A stretch of 64,000 bases of DNA. Source: Edaphovirga cremea. GTDB taxonomy: Bacteria; Pseudomonadota; Gammaproteobacteria; Enterobacterales; Enterobacteriaceae. This document shows, one piece after another, positions 10,161-20,181 of the stretch (position 1 is the first letter of the stretch; the number at the start of each line of letters is the position of its first letter). The notes under the pieces are model-generated. The model did not search any database. It worked only from the letters and a program-made list of their open reading frames with translations, and was not told the origin of the DNA. The stretch lies in the NCBI RefSeq assembly GCF_003332275.1, contig NZ_QOVA01000014.1, forward strand, positions 32,619 to 96,618, read 5' to 3'. The translations under genes and the position numbers were made by a program.

Positions 10161-10850
10161 ATGTCACAAACGCCAATTGAGCTAAAAGGCAGCAGTTTTA
10201 CCCTATCGGTTGTTCATTTACATTCGTCACAACCCGAGGTAATACGTCTGGCATTACAAGAAAAGGTGGAACAAGCACCCGCCTTTTTGAAAAATGCCCC
10301 TGTTGTTATCAACGTCGCATCGCTGAATGGTGATGTTGACTGGAAAGATCTCCAACAGGCTGTCGCTTCAGCAGGTCTGCGTGTTGTTGGCATCAGCGGA
10401 TGCAAAGATGAGCGGCAGAAACGAGCGATAGCCCGTGCAGGTTTGCCATTGATGAGTGAAGGCAGAGGCAACAGACGCGCGGCGGAACCGCCTGCTGCTG
10501 TTGCGCCAGATAACGTCCCGGCTAAAACCCGCATTATCAGTACTCCTGTCCGTTCCGGGCAACAAATCTATGCTCGCAATAGCGATTTGATAGTTACCAG
10601 TAGTGTCAGTGCCGGAGCGGAATTGATAGCCGACGGCAATATTCATATCTATGGAATGATGCGGGGCCGAGCCCTGGCTGGCGCAGCAGGTGATGCACAA
10701 TGTCAGATATTTTGCACCCATCTGAGTGCTGAACTAGTCTCTATCGCAGGGCAGTATTGGTTGAGCGATCAAATCCCGTCCGAACATCTCGGGCAGGCAG
10801 CGCGTCTCAGCCTGCAGGATAACGTGTTAACCATACAACCTTTAAACTAA
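10161..10850 (+). CDS. minC: Septum site-determining protein MinC
   Basis: 229 residues (E. coli 231). The N-terminal domain (about 1-105) inhibits FtsZ polymerisation and the C-terminal beta-helix (about 120-229, with VRSGQQIYA and [20 protein letters not shown]) binds MinD and dimerises. First gene of the minCDE operon, which places the division site at midcell. AGGA lies a few bases before the ATG. The proline/alanine linker at about 105-120 is typical. Confidence 0.96.
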   Translation: MSQTPIELKGSSFTLSVVHLHSSQPEVIRLALQEKVEQAPAFLKNAPVVINVASLNGDVDWKDLQQAVASAGLRVVGISGCKDERQKRAIARAGLPLMSEGRGNRRAAEPPAAVAPDNVPAKTRIISTPVRSGQQIYARNSDLIVTSSVSAGAELIADGNIHIYGMMRGRALAGAAGDAQCQIFCTHLSAELVSIAGQYWLSDQIPSEHLGQAARLSLQDNVLTIQPLN

Positions 10851-10876
10851 AGCCCTTTTGACAAGGAATCCTTTTC

Positions 10877-11689
10877 ATGGCACGCATTATTGTTGTTACA
10901 TCGGGTAAAGGGGGCGTTGGCAAGACCACATCAAGCGCGGCCATTGCTACCGGATTAGCCCAAAAAGGCAAAAAAACCGTCGTTATCGATTTTGATATCG
11001 GTTTACGTAATCTCGACCTGATCATGGGATGTGAACGTCGGGTTGTCTACGATTTTGTCAATGTAATTCAAGGGGATGCAACACTTAATCAGGCGCTGAT
11101 CAAAGATAAGCGTACTGATAACCTGTTCATTCTTCCCGCCTCCCAGACCCGTGACAAAGACGCCCTGACCCGCGAAGGCGTTGAGAAGATTTTGAACGAT
11201 CTTGGCACAATGGATTTCGAATTTGTTGTCTGTGACTCCCCAGCAGGGATAGAAAGCGGCGCATTGATGGCGCTCTATTTTGCTGATGAAGCGGTGATTA
11301 CCACCAACCCGGAAGTCTCCTCGGTACGTGACTCTGACCGTATTCTTGGCATCCTCGCGTCAAAATCCCGACGCGCAGAAAAAGGCCAGGACCCGATTAA
11401 GGAACATTTGTTACTGACCCGCTATAACCCAGGCCGAGTGAATCGTGGTGATATGCTCAGCATGGAAGATGTGCTTGAAATTCTTAGAATTCCTCTGGTC
11501 GGTGTTATTCCTGAAGACCAATCTGTACTGCGCGCGTCCAACCAGGGCGAGCCCGTTATTCTGGATAAAGAATCCGATGCCGGTAAAGCATACGAAGACA
11601 CTGTTGATCGTATTCTGGGGGAAGAACGACCTTTCCGCTTCATTGAAGAAGAGAAGAAAGGTTTCCTGAAACGCCTTTTTGGGGGATAA
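10877..11689 (+). CDS. minD: Septum site-determining ATPase MinD
   Basis: 270 residues. A deviant Walker A motif GKGGVGKT gives Lys11 and Lys16, both needed for the ATP-dependent dimer; DFDIGLRNLD and CDSPAGIE follow. The C-terminus GFLKRLFGG is the amphipathic membrane-targeting helix. MinD recruits MinC to the membrane and oscillates under MinE control. An AAGGA ribosome site lies nine bases before the ATG, 26 bases after minC. Confidence 0.98.
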   Translation: MARIIVVTSGKGGVGKTTSSAAIATGLAQKGKKTVVIDFDIGLRNLDLIMGCERRVVYDFVNVIQGDATLNQALIKDKRTDNLFILPASQTRDKDALTREGVEKILNDLGTMDFEFVVCDSPAGIESGALMALYFADEAVITTNPEVSSVRDSDRILGILASKSRRAEKGQDPIKEHLLLTRYNPGRVNRGDMLSMEDVLEILRIPLVGVIPEDQSVLRASNQGEPVILDKESDAGKAYEDTVDRILGEERPFRFIEEEKKGFLKRLFGG

Positions 11690-11692
11690 ACC

Positions 11693-11962
11693 ATGGCTTT
11701 GCTAGACTTTTTTCTGTCCCGCAAAAAACCGACAGCCAATATAGCCAAGGAACGGCTGCAAATTATCGTTGCAGAACGTCGTCGTGGGGACAGTGAGCCC
11801 CATTATTTACCCGACCTTAAGCGTGATATTCTCGCGGTAATTTGCAAATATATTCAGATCGATCCCGAAATGCTTCATGTGCAGTTCGAGCAAAAGGGAG
11901 ACGATATTTCGGTATTAGAACTTAATGTGACGTTACCGGAATCGGAAGAAACACCTAAATGA
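11693..11962 (+). CDS. minE: Cell division topological specificity factor MinE
   Basis: 89 residues. The N-terminal membrane- and MinD-binding segment ([20 protein letters not shown]) and C-terminal topological-specificity domain are both recognisable. MinE stimulates MinD ATPase and drives pole-to-pole oscillation. It starts three bases after the minD stop, and its ribosome site GGGGGAT lies inside the end of minD, which points to coupled translation. Confidence 0.97.
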   Translation: MALLDFFLSRKKPTANIAKERLQIIVAERRRGDSEPHYLPDLKRDILAVICKYIQIDPEMLHVQFEQKGDDISVLELNVTLPESEETPK

Positions 11963-11976
11963 GCCTATCGGATTAA

Positions 11977-12002
11977 TTGCCCCCTGTTATTGCAGGGGGC
12001 AA
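11977..12002. terminator. Hairpin between convergent minE and rnd
   Basis: Perfect ten-pair stem TTGCCCCCTG with its complement and a six-base loop. No long T tract follows on either strand, so termination strength is uncertain. Confidence 0.5.
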
Positions 12003-12215
12003 CTGCTATTACAATCGCGAATTAAACTGTATATACATCCAGCTAAATCCTATTTTTTCCCTATTACGCTTTATTCTCTTATGAGAATCCTCTCAAATAC
12101 CCTGGTTATTTTATGAGCTAAGATTATTATTAGCGATATGGCAACTTGTCCTTTATTTCGATAATGGCAAGGAGTAATAAACCGTCACTCCTTTCCCACC
12201 CTGTCGTGTTTGATA

Positions 12216-13337
12216 TCAAAACTCTTGCAAAATATCGGTTAATTTTTCAGCTAATAATTTACCGCGCCAGCCACTCATTAACTCAGGTGACGAATCCTTA
12301 TTTTTCAATCCCCAGTGCCAGCTCAGCAATTGGTTAATCTGACGACGTGAAGCCAACAGCTCAACGCTCAGGCCACTACTCTCACTGACCGACTGAATAA
12401 GCGCTTTGATCTCTTTGAATGCACGCTTATAACCCGGCTGATCAATCAGGTTGGAGATGGGTGGTGGCAAATCCTCTTCAGGAACTGCGTTACCTTCAGC
12501 GACCAGCGCCAACAGCGTTTTTCCATGATAGCGAATCTCAGGACCACTCAGACCCAACGTATCCAGTTCCGCGAGCGAGGTGGGCTGATAACGGGCGACC
12601 TGCCAAAGATTCTCTTCACGTACCACAAAGTTGATGGCCAGGTCACGTTGGCGCGCCTGGCGCAAACGCCACGCGGCCAGCTTCTGCAAACATGCCAACT
12701 GACGAGTGCGCAACTGCCAGGCATTATTGATTTCACGGTAGGCCAATTCGGGGTCGGGCACTTCACTACGACGACGGCACAGCGCCTGGCACTCATCAAT
12801 TGCGGCGTCCATCCAACCGGCTTCCTGCGCCTCCTGCTCGAGACGAATCGCCATTGGCAGTAAATACCAGACATCCGCAGCGGCATAATCACACTGACGA
12901 GTGCTCAGCGGGCGTGCCAGCCAATCGGTTCGCGACTCACTTTTATCCAATTCCACCTGTGAATATTCCGCCACCAGCTTGGCGAAACCACATGACAGCG
13001 GTCGCCCCGTAAATGCAGCGAGAACTTGTGTATCCATCAAGGGAGTCGGCATGACGCTGAACGCATTAATGAAAACCTCAAGATCTTCACTTCCCGCATG
13101 CAAAAACTTTATTACCTGTTGATCCAGTAACAGTTCGCGAAAAGGCTGCCATTCCGTAATCGCCAGGGGATCAATCAGGGAGAGGTTATCACCATCAAAA
13201 AGTTGAATCAGACCCAACTGAGGATAATAAGTGCGGGTACGGACAAACTCGGTATCCAGGGCTATACGTGAATGGAGACGAGCCTGTTGGCATAACTGTT
13301 CCAATCCGGGGTTGGTAGTGATCAACTGATAATTCAA
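12216..13337 (-). CDS. rnd: Ribonuclease D (probable TTG start)
   Basis: DEDDy-type 3'-5' exonuclease that trims tRNA and other small RNA 3' ends. Read from the TTG at 13337 (NYQLITT) it has 373 residues against 375 in E. coli, which also uses TTG. Active-site residues are visible: Asp28 and Glu30 in ALDTEF, Asp in HAGSEDLEVF, and Tyr/Asp in DYAAADVWYL. An HRDC domain follows at about 210-290. The frame is open to an ATG at 13379, but those 14 residues are not family-like. The TTG start probably keeps expression low, as known for E. coli. Confidence 0.93.
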   Translation of the reverse strand: MNYQLITTNPGLEQLCQQARLHSRIALDTEFVRTRTYYPQLGLIQLFDGDNLSLIDPLAITEWQPFRELLLDQQVIKFLHAGSEDLEVFINAFSVMPTPLMDTQVLAAFTGRPLSCGFAKLVAEYSQVELDKSESRTDWLARPLSTRQCDYAAADVWYLLPMAIRLEQEAQEAGWMDAAIDECQALCRRRSEVPDPELAYREINNAWQLRTRQLACLQKLAAWRLRQARQRDLAINFVVREENLWQVARYQPTSLAELDTLGLSGPEIRYHGKTLLALVAEGNAVPEEDLPPPISNLIDQPGYKRAFKEIKALIQSVSESSGLSVELLASRRQINQLLSWHWGLKNKDSSPELMSGWRGKLLAEKLTDILQEF

Positions 13338-13376
13338 AACGTCATTCTCTTGGTCATTGTTCCGTGATAAACGCAA

Positions 13377-13400
13377 CAACGCCGGCTTTCACCGGCGTTG
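13377..13400 (-). terminator. Hairpin downstream of fadD
   Basis: Nine-pair stem CAACGCCGG/CCGGCGTTG between fadD and rnd. On the minus strand only a short TTT follows, so partial readthrough into rnd is likely. Confidence 0.5.
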
Positions 13401-13423
13401 TATTCATAGTGTACTGCCAACGG

Positions 13424-15109
13424 TCAGGCGGCGTCCTGCTTCGGCTTGGTCTGTTCATCCCTGAGTTCCCTGCGCAGTATTTTGCCCACATTGGTTTTGG
13501 GCAACTCCTCGCGGAACTCAACGATTTTAGGTACTTTATAGCCCGTCAGATTACGACGACAATGTGCCAGTAGCTCTTCTCGTGTCAATGAGGCATCTTT
13601 TTTCACAACGCAGATTTTCACTGCTTCGCCGGATACCTCATTCGGGACACCAATCGCCGCACACTCCAACACTTTCGCATGCTGACTGACTATTTCTTCA
13701 ATCTCGTTGGGATAGACATTGAATCCCGATACCAGAATCATATCTTTTTTACGATCAACGATACGTAAAAAACCCACTTCGTCCACTGTAACGATATCAC
13801 CCGTCGAGAGCCAGCCATCTTTTAATACTTCATCAGTGGCTTCAGGACGTTGCCAATATCCCAGCATCACCTGAGGACCCCGGATCAGTAATTCTCCCGG
13901 CTGGCCAGTAGGGACATCTTTACCGTCATCATCCACCAGGCGAATGTCAGTAGAGGGCACTGGCAACCCAATACTGCCACTATAATGCTTCAGGTCATAA
14001 GGATTTCCAGAGACCAGCGGCGAACATTCGGTTAAACCGTAGCCCTCAAGCAGATGTTTACCCGTCAGTTTTTCCCACTTATCCGCCACTGATTTCTGTA
14101 CTGACATCCCGCCCCCGACGGAGAGACGCAGCGATGAGAAATCCAGTTCACGGAAATCCTCATTATTGAGCAACGCATTGAACAGCGTGTTCACCCCGGT
14201 CATCGCAGTAAAGGGGTAACGACTCAGTTCCTTCACCAGTGCCGGGATATCCCGCGGATTGGTAATCAGCAGGCTACGCCCACCCATTTCAATAAACAGC
14301 AGGCAGTTCACCGTCAGGGCAAAAATGTGGTAAAGCGGCAGCGCAGTAACCACCAGTTCGTGGCCATCAATCAGTAACGGGGAATAGGCTGCTTTGGCCT
14401 GCGCTAAATTAGCCTGCATATTGCGATGGGTCAGCATCGCCCCTTTGGCCACGCCCGTGGTGCCTCCGGTGTATTGCAGAAATGCCAAATCGGTATTGAT
14501 GATATCCGGTTTCACGTACTGCAACCGACGACCAGCATGCAGCGCGCTGCGAAACGAGATCGCATTGGGAAGGTTATATTTCGGTACCAGTCGTTTGATA
14601 TATTTGACGACAAAATTAACCAGGGTGGCTTTGGCGACGGAGAGCTGATCGCCCATTCTGGTCAGGATGACGTGTTTCACCTGGGTTTTAAAGACAACTT
14701 TCTCCAGGGTATGCGCAAAGTTCGAGACGATAACAATCGCGCTCGCACCGCTGTCATTGAGTTGATGTTCAAGTTCGCGAGGCGTATAGAGAGGGTTGAC
14801 ATTCACTACCACCATGCCCGCGCGAAGGATGCCAAACAGGGCAATGGGATATTGCAGGAGATTGGGCATCATCAGCGCGACCCGGTCCCCCTTCTTCAAT
14901 CCAAGTCCATTTTGCAGATAAGCGGCAAACGCTCGGCTGCGCTCCTCCAATTTGCGGAAGGTCATAACCTCCCCCATGTTGATGAACGCCGGTTGGTCGG
15001 CATAGCGCAGTACCGCATTCTCGAACATCTCGACAAGCGAACTGTACCGGTCTGCATCAATCTCTGCAGGCACATCTGCGGGATAACGTGAAAGCCAAAC
15101 CTTTTCCAA
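13424..15109 (-). CDS. fadD: Long-chain fatty-acid-CoA ligase FadD
   Basis: 561 residues, identical in length to E. coli FadD. It activates exogenous fatty acids to acyl-CoA at the inner membrane, coupled to their uptake. The ATP/AMP signature [12 protein letters not shown] spans residues 213-224; the GYGLTE motif, the TGD aspartate in [22 protein letters not shown] and the catalytic lysine region [12 protein letters not shown] are all intact. The start at 15109 ([10 protein letters not shown]) matches the family. A FadR-like operator lies about 70 bases upstream. Confidence 0.98.
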   Translation of the reverse strand: MEKVWLSRYPADVPAEIDADRYSSLVEMFENAVLRYADQPAFINMGEVMTFRKLEERSRAFAAYLQNGLGLKKGDRVALMMPNLLQYPIALFGILRAGMVVVNVNPLYTPRELEHQLNDSGASAIVIVSNFAHTLEKVVFKTQVKHVILTRMGDQLSVAKATLVNFVVKYIKRLVPKYNLPNAISFRSALHAGRRLQYVKPDIINTDLAFLQYTGGTTGVAKGAMLTHRNMQANLAQAKAAYSPLLIDGHELVVTALPLYHIFALTVNCLLFIEMGGRSLLITNPRDIPALVKELSRYPFTAMTGVNTLFNALLNNEDFRELDFSSLRLSVGGGMSVQKSVADKWEKLTGKHLLEGYGLTECSPLVSGNPYDLKHYSGSIGLPVPSTDIRLVDDDGKDVPTGQPGELLIRGPQVMLGYWQRPEATDEVLKDGWLSTGDIVTVDEVGFLRIVDRKKDMILVSGFNVYPNEIEEIVSQHAKVLECAAIGVPNEVSGEAVKICVVKKDASLTREELLAHCRRNLTGYKVPKIVEFREELPKTNVGKILRRELRDEQTKPKQDAA

Positions 15110-15180
15110 GGCAGTACTCCTGAAATCATTAATAATGATGAGCGCAACACCTGTCTTTGCAGATGCTTTAACAATATTTT

Positions 15181-15197
15181 AACTCAGCTTACCAGTT
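15181..15197 (-). promoter_or_regulatory. Putative FadR operator of fadD
   Basis: Minus-strand sequence AACTGGTAAGCTGAGTT closely resembles the FadR site in front of E. coli fadD (AGCTGGTATGATGAGTT as I recall it; 14 of 17 positions agree). It is 72 bases upstream of the fadD start, and fadR is in the same window. Confidence 0.65.
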
Positions 15198-15261
15198 GCG
15201 TAACAAACAATGTTGATGTTGCGAAGCGCGTCACTATATTTCTTGCAATTCATCCAAAAGC

Positions 15262-15293
15262 AAAAAAAAAGAAGGCGGCTCGAGGCCGCCTTC
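15262..15293 (-). terminator. Rho-independent terminator of yeaY
   Basis: Nine-pair stem GAAGGCGGC/GCCGCCTTC with a five-base loop, followed on the minus strand by nine T. It lies 22 bases after the yeaY stop. Confidence 0.88.
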
Positions 15294-15314
15294 GTGAGTC
15301 AGATAAATACGACA

Positions 15315-15932
15315 TTATTCTGTTACAACATTTTGTACCTGTGCCGGGCCGCGATCGTACCAGCCCCAGCCGCCACCGAAACCGGGTCCCCAGCCTGAGC
15401 CATAACCGCCCCATCCCCAAGGTCCCATCGGTGGTCCTGGAGGCATTACTACCTGCTGTGTAATCCGCCAGCGTTTGTAGCTATTGGCTTGCATGACAAC
15501 AAAGTTATACGGTGTCATGCCAATCTTGCCGGGCTCACTGCCGGTTATCGGCCCTACCACCGTAATCAACTGCCCGCGATAATCTATGGGATCAATAAAA
15601 CCGTTTACAAAAGCGATCACCCTGCCTTGGGACGGTTCCCCAAGAATGGGCCTTGCGCCGGAATCCAAGGGCACCGTGGCAATTTCCAGTCTGGTCCGGT
15701 CTTTTTCATTGACCATATTTACCACCGTACCGCCAAAACGCGCCTCTTGCCCAACGAAGATCTGCGGTGCATTCTGTACAGACTGCAGATTCATTTGTGG
15801 GGTCTCCGTTGTACCCCGAATTGAATCCGGCACGGTAACACAACCCGCCAGCATCAGACTGCCTACGGCAATCAGACCTACTGCGAGGTAGCGCTTTAAC
15901 GACGGCTTATTTTTCAATGACTGCTTACGCAT
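15315..15932 (-). CDS. yeaY: Slp-family outer-membrane lipoprotein YeaY
   Basis: 205 residues from the ATG at 15932, chosen because GGAG lies ten bases upstream and the peptide opens with a lipoprotein signal ending in LMLAGC (Cys31). The body shows the Slp/YeaY core ([30 protein letters not shown]) and ends in a long Gly/Trp/Tyr-rich tail before a conserved VVTE. The role is unknown; Slp itself is starvation-induced. It sits between tsaB and fadD as in E. coli. Confidence 0.92.
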   Translation of the reverse strand: MRKQSLKNKPSLKRYLAVGLIAVGSLMLAGCVTVPDSIRGTTETPQMNLQSVQNAPQIFVGQEARFGGTVVNMVNEKDRTRLEIATVPLDSGARPILGEPSQGRVIAFVNGFIDPIDYRGQLITVVGPITGSEPGKIGMTPYNFVVMQANSYKRWRITQQVVMPPGPPMGPWGWGGYGSGWGPGFGGGWGWYDRGPAQVQNVVTE

Positions 15933-16028
15933 ACGCCATTTCTCCGCTTTATGACTGATCCTTTGACCATAGCAGTAACTATACCTTAATTCCTTCAAGG
16001 TGCAGGCAGACGGCAACTCGAATTACTT

Positions 16029-16175
16029 AGAGCCTATCCCATTAGGGCTATTTTATTGGTCATTTTGAACCTGGGCAGTGCTCAGACTCCTCACGTACTG
16101 CGTGTACGCTCCAGGTCTTGCGCACTGTCCGTGTTCAAACTGTCTGCAACAATAACGCCTACTGGGATTGGCTCT
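16029..16175. repeat. ERIC-like palindromic intergenic repeat
   Basis: A 147-base element with 13-base imperfect terminal inverted repeats (AGAGCCTATCCCA at the left, TGGGATTGGCTCT at the right) and a central palindromic core CACGTACTGCGTGTACG. The reverse complement shares the core order GGAGCGTAC...GTACGTGAGG...GAGCACTGC with the two repeats at 51.06-51.26 kb. Architecture and core resemble enterobacterial ERIC elements, which are non-autonomous. It lies between tsaB and yeaY and would be transcribed. Confidence 0.8.
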
Positions 16176-16194
16176 TAAGGTATAGAAGTTGCTG

Positions 16195-16896
16195 CTATGC
16201 GCGTCCAGGCAGTTTTTTCCAGGTAACTTCGTTCCGCAGATACGTGGGTTCCGCATGCTCAACGGCCACACTCTGGCCATTTTGCCAGGCATGGAGCGCG
16301 AGCGGCAACATATCTTCTGCATGCGGCAATTGGATTTCACCGTCAAAAAGCGCGAAGTCAGCCCCGGAGACAAGATCCGGATAGGTTTGCCAGCCAGTTC
16401 CCACGGTAGCCCAGCGCCCCGTGAGCGTTTGCGCCCTGACCATGGCCTGATCCGGTTTCAATACGGCTTCACTGTCTGCACCCAACCACTGACCGTCGGG
16501 CTGGCGTTCAAACTGCCCCCAGTATACTTCGCCCATACGTGCGTCAATAGCCGCCAGAACCCGATCGGCCCCCGCCACACGCCAGGCGCCCTGCGCCATG
16601 GTCTGCAACGTCGAAATGCCGATCATCGGCAGATCGGCACCCAACGCCAGGCCCTGTGCAATGCCAATACCGATGCGCACACCGGTAAAGCTGCCGGGAC
16701 CACGGCCAAAAGCCAGGGCATCCAACTGTGATAAAGACAGGCCTGATTCAGAAAGGATCTGCTTGATCATCGGCAGAATGCGCTGCGTGTGTTCTCGGGC
16801 GCAAAGTTCGAAATGTGCGAGCGTTTCGCCTTGATTCCAGATAGCAACAGAACAGGCTTCTGTCGCCGTATCGATCGCTAAAATTCGCGTTGACAT
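16195..16896 (-). CDS. tsaB: tRNA t6A37 threonylcarbamoyl adapter TsaB
   Basis: 233 residues from the ATG at 16896, which has a GAGG ribosome site; upstream in-frame codons to 16932 are not conserved. TsaB is the non-catalytic ASKHA partner of TsaD in making threonylcarbamoyladenosine at position 37 of ANN-decoding tRNAs. Visible marks are [37 protein letters not shown] and [12 protein letters not shown]. Upstream of yeaY and fadD as in E. coli. Confidence 0.95.
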   Translation of the reverse strand: MSTRILAIDTATEACSVAIWNQGETLAHFELCAREHTQRILPMIKQILSESGLSLSQLDALAFGRGPGSFTGVRIGIGIAQGLALGADLPMIGISTLQTMAQGAWRVAGADRVLAAIDARMGEVYWGQFERQPDGQWLGADSEAVLKPDQAMVRAQTLTGRWATVGTGWQTYPDLVSGADFALFDGEIQLPHAEDMLPLALHAWQNGQSVAVEHAEPTYLRNEVTWKKLPGRA

Positions 16897-16973
16897 GCCA
16901 AACCTCAGGCGGGAAAAAGAGAGTAATTTCAATACAGGGCGCGAATCATATCACACCCCGCCAGTGTTTTCTG

Positions 16974-18878
16974 CTACTCGCTCCGTTTTAGAAAATCGAT
17001 GGCTTGCGTCAAATCCCTGGTTCTCGGTGTCGGAGGTAAGCTATTAAGGAAAACCGCACCATACGGCCTCATGACCAGGCGGTTATCACAAATTACCAGC
17101 ACGCCACGATCGTCGGTATCACGGATCAATCGACCCACGCCCTGCTTAAGGGTAATGACCGCTTCCGGGAGTTGAACTTCATTGAACGGATCGCCACCAC
17201 GAAGTTTGCAATCTTCGATGCGCGCCTTGAGTAATGGATCGTCAGGTGCGGTAAAGGGCAGTTTATCGATAATCACACAGGACAGCGCTTCACCACGCAC
17301 GTCCACGCCTTCCCAAAAGCTGCTGGTAGCGACCAGCAACGCGTTACCGGCCTCAACAAACTGCGCCAGCAACTGCCCTTTGCTCGTTTCTCCCTGAACC
17401 AGCACCGGCAAGGTCAAACTGGCACGAAACTCCTCCGCCAGATCACGAACCATCTGGTGCGAGGTACAGAGAAAAAAACAGCGCCCTTTGTTGGCTTCGA
17501 TTAACGGACGCAACATGCGCGCCAACTGCCGCGCGCCTCCCGGTTGATTCGGCGAGGGCAAGAAGCGGGGAACGCAAAGCAATGCCTGACGCGCATAGTC
17601 GAAGGGACTCGGCAAGAGCAGCGTTTTCGCTTTGTCCAGTCCGATGCGCCGGGTGAAATGTTCAAGTTGATCGTTCACCGATAACGTGGCGGAAGTAAAA
17701 ATCCAGGTGCCCGGCTTGTCAGCCATCATTTCGCTGAATTTATCTGCGACTGAAAGTGGCGTCAGCGCCAATACAAAGTGACGCGAGTTGCATTCATACC
17801 AATAGCTGTAACCGGGCAGAGTGACTTCTTTCAGGCGCTTAAGACGATTGCGATAGAGAGTGGCCCGTTCAAATGCGGCATCAAGCAGTGCCGAACGCCC
17901 CAGCGAAAGTTTTACGACGTCGTAACAGAGTTCCAGCGCATCATCCAATAACAAGAGTGCACGTTGTATCATCGGTTGCTGCAATACATCCCGCAGATTG
18001 CCGCGAAAACCGGGTTCGCCCAACGCTAAACGGAAATCCTGCGTACTTTGTGTCAGGCGGTCGGCGCTCTTTTGCAGTTGTGCCGAATCGCGAACCTCGG
18101 TTCGATAGGCAATGGTGATGTCTTTTGCCAAATCAAGCAGTTGGCGGCTAGAGAGTTGCTGACCGAAATACTGACTGGCGATATCTGGAATTTGATGCGC
18201 CTCATCGAAGATCATCACGTCTGCTTGTGGGATCAATTCACCAAAACCGCTCTCTTTCACCACCATATCCGCCATAAACAGATGATGGTTGACCACCACC
18301 ACATCGGCATCCATCGCACGGCGGCGTGCTTTTACCACAAAACACTCTTTATAGAGCGGGCAGTCACTGCCAAGACAGTTGTCGTTGGTGCTGGTCACCA
18401 GCGGCCAGACAAAACTGTCTTCAGCAACATCCGTACAGTTGCTGACATCACCCTCTTCCGTCACCGATGCCCAGCGACGAAGATGCACCAAATCGACCAG
18501 CGTATGCCCGGTCAGTTCCCCACCCGCCAGAGATTGCTGTTCCAGCCTTTCGAGGCAGAGATAATTTGATCGCCCTTTCAACAGCGCGATCTTGCCTTTG
18601 TACTTCAATGCCTTGGACACCGTGGGAAGATCGCGGGCAAAGAGTTGATCCTGCAAGGCTTTGGATCCCGTAGAAATGATCACTTTACAGTCGGCGCGCA
18701 GTGCGGGCGCCAGATAGGCATAGGTTTTACCGGTTCCGGTTCCGGCTTCAACCACTAAAGCCTGTTTATCGCTGATGGCCTGAGAGACCGCGGCCGCCAT
18801 CTGGCGCTGAGGTTCACGCGGTTTAAACCCGCTGATATGTTGCGCTAACGCGCCATCTGTTGCGAAATCGTCTGTCAC
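16974..18878 (-). CDS. yoaA: ATP-dependent iron-sulfur helicase YoaA
   Basis: 634 residues (E. coli 636), an XPD/DinG-type superfamily 2 helicase. Walker A is GTGTGKT at residues 46-52; the DEAH box is in MIFDEAHQIPD; the iron-sulfur cysteines lie in NYLCLE, SNCTD, NCLGSDCP and KECFV; C-terminal motifs include GVGRLIRD. In E. coli YoaA acts with the HolC subunit of DNA polymerase III during repair of stalled forks. It is divergent from yoaB. Confidence 0.95.
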   Translation of the reverse strand: MTDDFATDGALAQHISGFKPREPQRQMAAAVSQAISDKQALVVEAGTGTGKTYAYLAPALRADCKVIISTGSKALQDQLFARDLPTVSKALKYKGKIALLKGRSNYLCLERLEQQSLAGGELTGHTLVDLVHLRRWASVTEEGDVSNCTDVAEDSFVWPLVTSTNDNCLGSDCPLYKECFVVKARRRAMDADVVVVNHHLFMADMVVKESGFGELIPQADVMIFDEAHQIPDIASQYFGQQLSSRQLLDLAKDITIAYRTEVRDSAQLQKSADRLTQSTQDFRLALGEPGFRGNLRDVLQQPMIQRALLLLDDALELCYDVVKLSLGRSALLDAAFERATLYRNRLKRLKEVTLPGYSYWYECNSRHFVLALTPLSVADKFSEMMADKPGTWIFTSATLSVNDQLEHFTRRIGLDKAKTLLLPSPFDYARQALLCVPRFLPSPNQPGGARQLARMLRPLIEANKGRCFFLCTSHQMVRDLAEEFRASLTLPVLVQGETSKGQLLAQFVEAGNALLVATSSFWEGVDVRGEALSCVIIDKLPFTAPDDPLLKARIEDCKLRGGDPFNEVQLPEAVITLKQGVGRLIRDTDDRGVLVICDNRLVMRPYGAVFLNSLPPTPRTRDLTQAIDFLKRSE

Positions 18879-19010
18879 ACTGTCTCTCTAACGGGAAAAT
18901 TCAGGGCCGATTATGCCAATCCTTGTCTCTGCCTACCACACACTTGTTTCCCACGACTGTGGTACCCTGTGTCAGTTAACTGAAAACTATGGCGATTAAG
19001 GAGAAAAATC

Positions 19011-19355
19011 ATGTTTGTTGAAAGAATTGACCCAGAACAGCGCTGGTCGGAAGCTACGATTTTCAACGACACTATTTATTATACCAGTGTTCCGGAAAAC
19101 CTTGATGATGACGCCACACGTCAGACTGCCAACGCGTTGGCTGCGATTGATATTTTGTTGGCGCGCGTCGGTTCCGATAAGAGCCGCATACTGGATGCCA
19201 CGATTTTCCTGGCCGATGTGCGGGATTTCGCCGCCATGAACAGCGCCTGGGATGCCTGGGTCGTTGCGGGCAATGCGCCGGTCCGCTGCACCGTTCAGGC
19301 CGTGTTGATGAACCCTAAATATAAAGTTGAGATCAAGATTGTCGCAGCACGTTAA
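19011..19355 (+). CDS. yoaB: RidA-family protein YoaB
   Basis: 114 residues, the E. coli YoaB length. RidA-like trimers deaminate reactive enamine/imine intermediates; the conserved Arg in NAPVRCTVQAVL and ATIFLADV strand are present. A GGAG ribosome site (TAAGGAG) precedes the ATG. Whether this member has deaminase activity is not known from sequence. Confidence 0.93.
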   Translation: MFVERIDPEQRWSEATIFNDTIYYTSVPENLDDDATRQTANALAAIDILLARVGSDKSRILDATIFLADVRDFAAMNSAWDAWVVAGNAPVRCTVQAVLMNPKYKVEIKIVAAR

Positions 19356-19366
19356 GTGCCAGTGTT

Positions 19367-19434
19367 TTTGTCTGGAAAGCATCTTTGTCTGGAAGGCATC
19401 TTTATCCGTAAGAAATATTTGTCCGGGAGGCATC
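19367..19434. repeat. Degenerate 17-bp triplication between yoaB and mdtI
   Basis: TTTGTCTGGAAAGCATC at 19367, TTTGTCTGGAAGGCATC at 19384 and TTTGTCCGGGAGGCATC at 19418. The first two are directly tandem; 17 unrelated bases separate the third. Confidence 0.85.
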
Positions 19435-19445
19435 TGCTCCCGGAC
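19421..19445. terminator. Hairpin between convergent yoaB and mdtI
   Basis: Nine-pair stem GTCCGGGAG/CTCCCGGAC with a seven-base loop, built on the last repeat copy. No strong T tract on either strand. Confidence 0.45.
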
Positions 19446-19469
19446 AATTTCATGATCAGAATTCAATCA

Positions 19470-19799
19470 TCAGGCGAGTTTGATAAGCACCATGCCGCCA
19501 AGCAGTAATGCCAGCCCGATCCAGCCTTTCTTGTTAAGGCGCTGACCGAACAGTATCCAGCCTGCCGCAACGGTCGCCGCGATACCAAAACCGCCCCATA
19601 AGGCATAAGCCACCGACAGGTCTATTCCTTTCACCGCCTGAGCCAGCGCGCTGAAGGCACCGAGTACTGCAAGCAGTGACAGAATCCCGATCTTTTTTCG
19701 ACGAAAGCCATCAGACTTTTTCAACAGGATATTCGCGATAATTTCCAGAACAATGGCCAATGTAAGAAACGCGATATGATACCAATCAAGCGGTTGCAT
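19470..19799 (-). CDS. mdtI: Spermidine export subunit MdtI (SMR family)
   Basis: 109 residues from MQPLDWYH at 19799; an earlier in-frame ATG exists at 19808. Four membrane helices, with the key Glu in AIVLEIIAN and the SMR signature [13 protein letters not shown]. With MdtJ it forms a heterodimer that exports spermidine by proton exchange. It overlaps the end of mdtJ, so translation is coupled. Confidence 0.95.
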   Translation of the reverse strand: MQPLDWYHIAFLTLAIVLEIIANILLKKSDGFRRKKIGILSLLAVLGAFSALAQAVKGIDLSVAYALWGGFGIAATVAAGWILFGQRLNKKGWIGLALLLGGMVLIKLA

Positions 19800-20181
19800 G
19801 ATGTTCACCCGGCAATGGCCTTAACACCTTCTTTTCCTGAGGCATTTTCTCCGCTGTTTTTTTACGTATGCCAGACTTCACCAGCATGATCCCGGCAATT
19901 AGTGTAACCAAACCTATTACTTTCATCAAAGAAATGGATTCACCGAATCCTATTACGCTGAACAAAGTAATAAACACGATACCAATCCCTTCCCACAAGG
20001 CGTATGCCACACCCAACGCCACGCGCTTGACCGCCAGCGACAACAAAATATACGAGCCGGTGATCATCACGTACATCACCAAATGCCCGGTCATTCCCCC
20101 GGTCAGACTGGCATATTTCATGGATAAGGTACCTACGATCTCAGCCACAATGGCCAGACCCAAAAAAATCCAATAAATCAT
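19786..20181 (-). CDS. mdtJ: Spermidine export subunit MdtJ (SMR family)
   Basis: 131 residues (E. coli 121). Four membrane helices with [15 protein letters not shown] at the N-terminus and [15 protein letters not shown]; the membrane Glu in AEI is the proton and substrate site. The C-terminal tail after KSG is longer and more charged than in E. coli. First gene of mdtJI; GGAGAGA precedes the ATG. A leader of several hundred bases lies upstream. Confidence 0.95.
   Translation of the reverse strand: MIYWIFLGLAIVAEIVGTLSMKYASLTGGMTGHLVMYVMITGSYILLSLAVKRVALGVAYALWEGIGIVFITLFSVIGFGESISLMKVIGLVTLIAGIMLVKSGIRKKTAEKMPQEKKVLRPLPGEHHATA

Noticed and set aside
14426..15091. 221-codon plus-strand frame opposite fadD
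   Set aside because: Antisense shadow of intact fadD.
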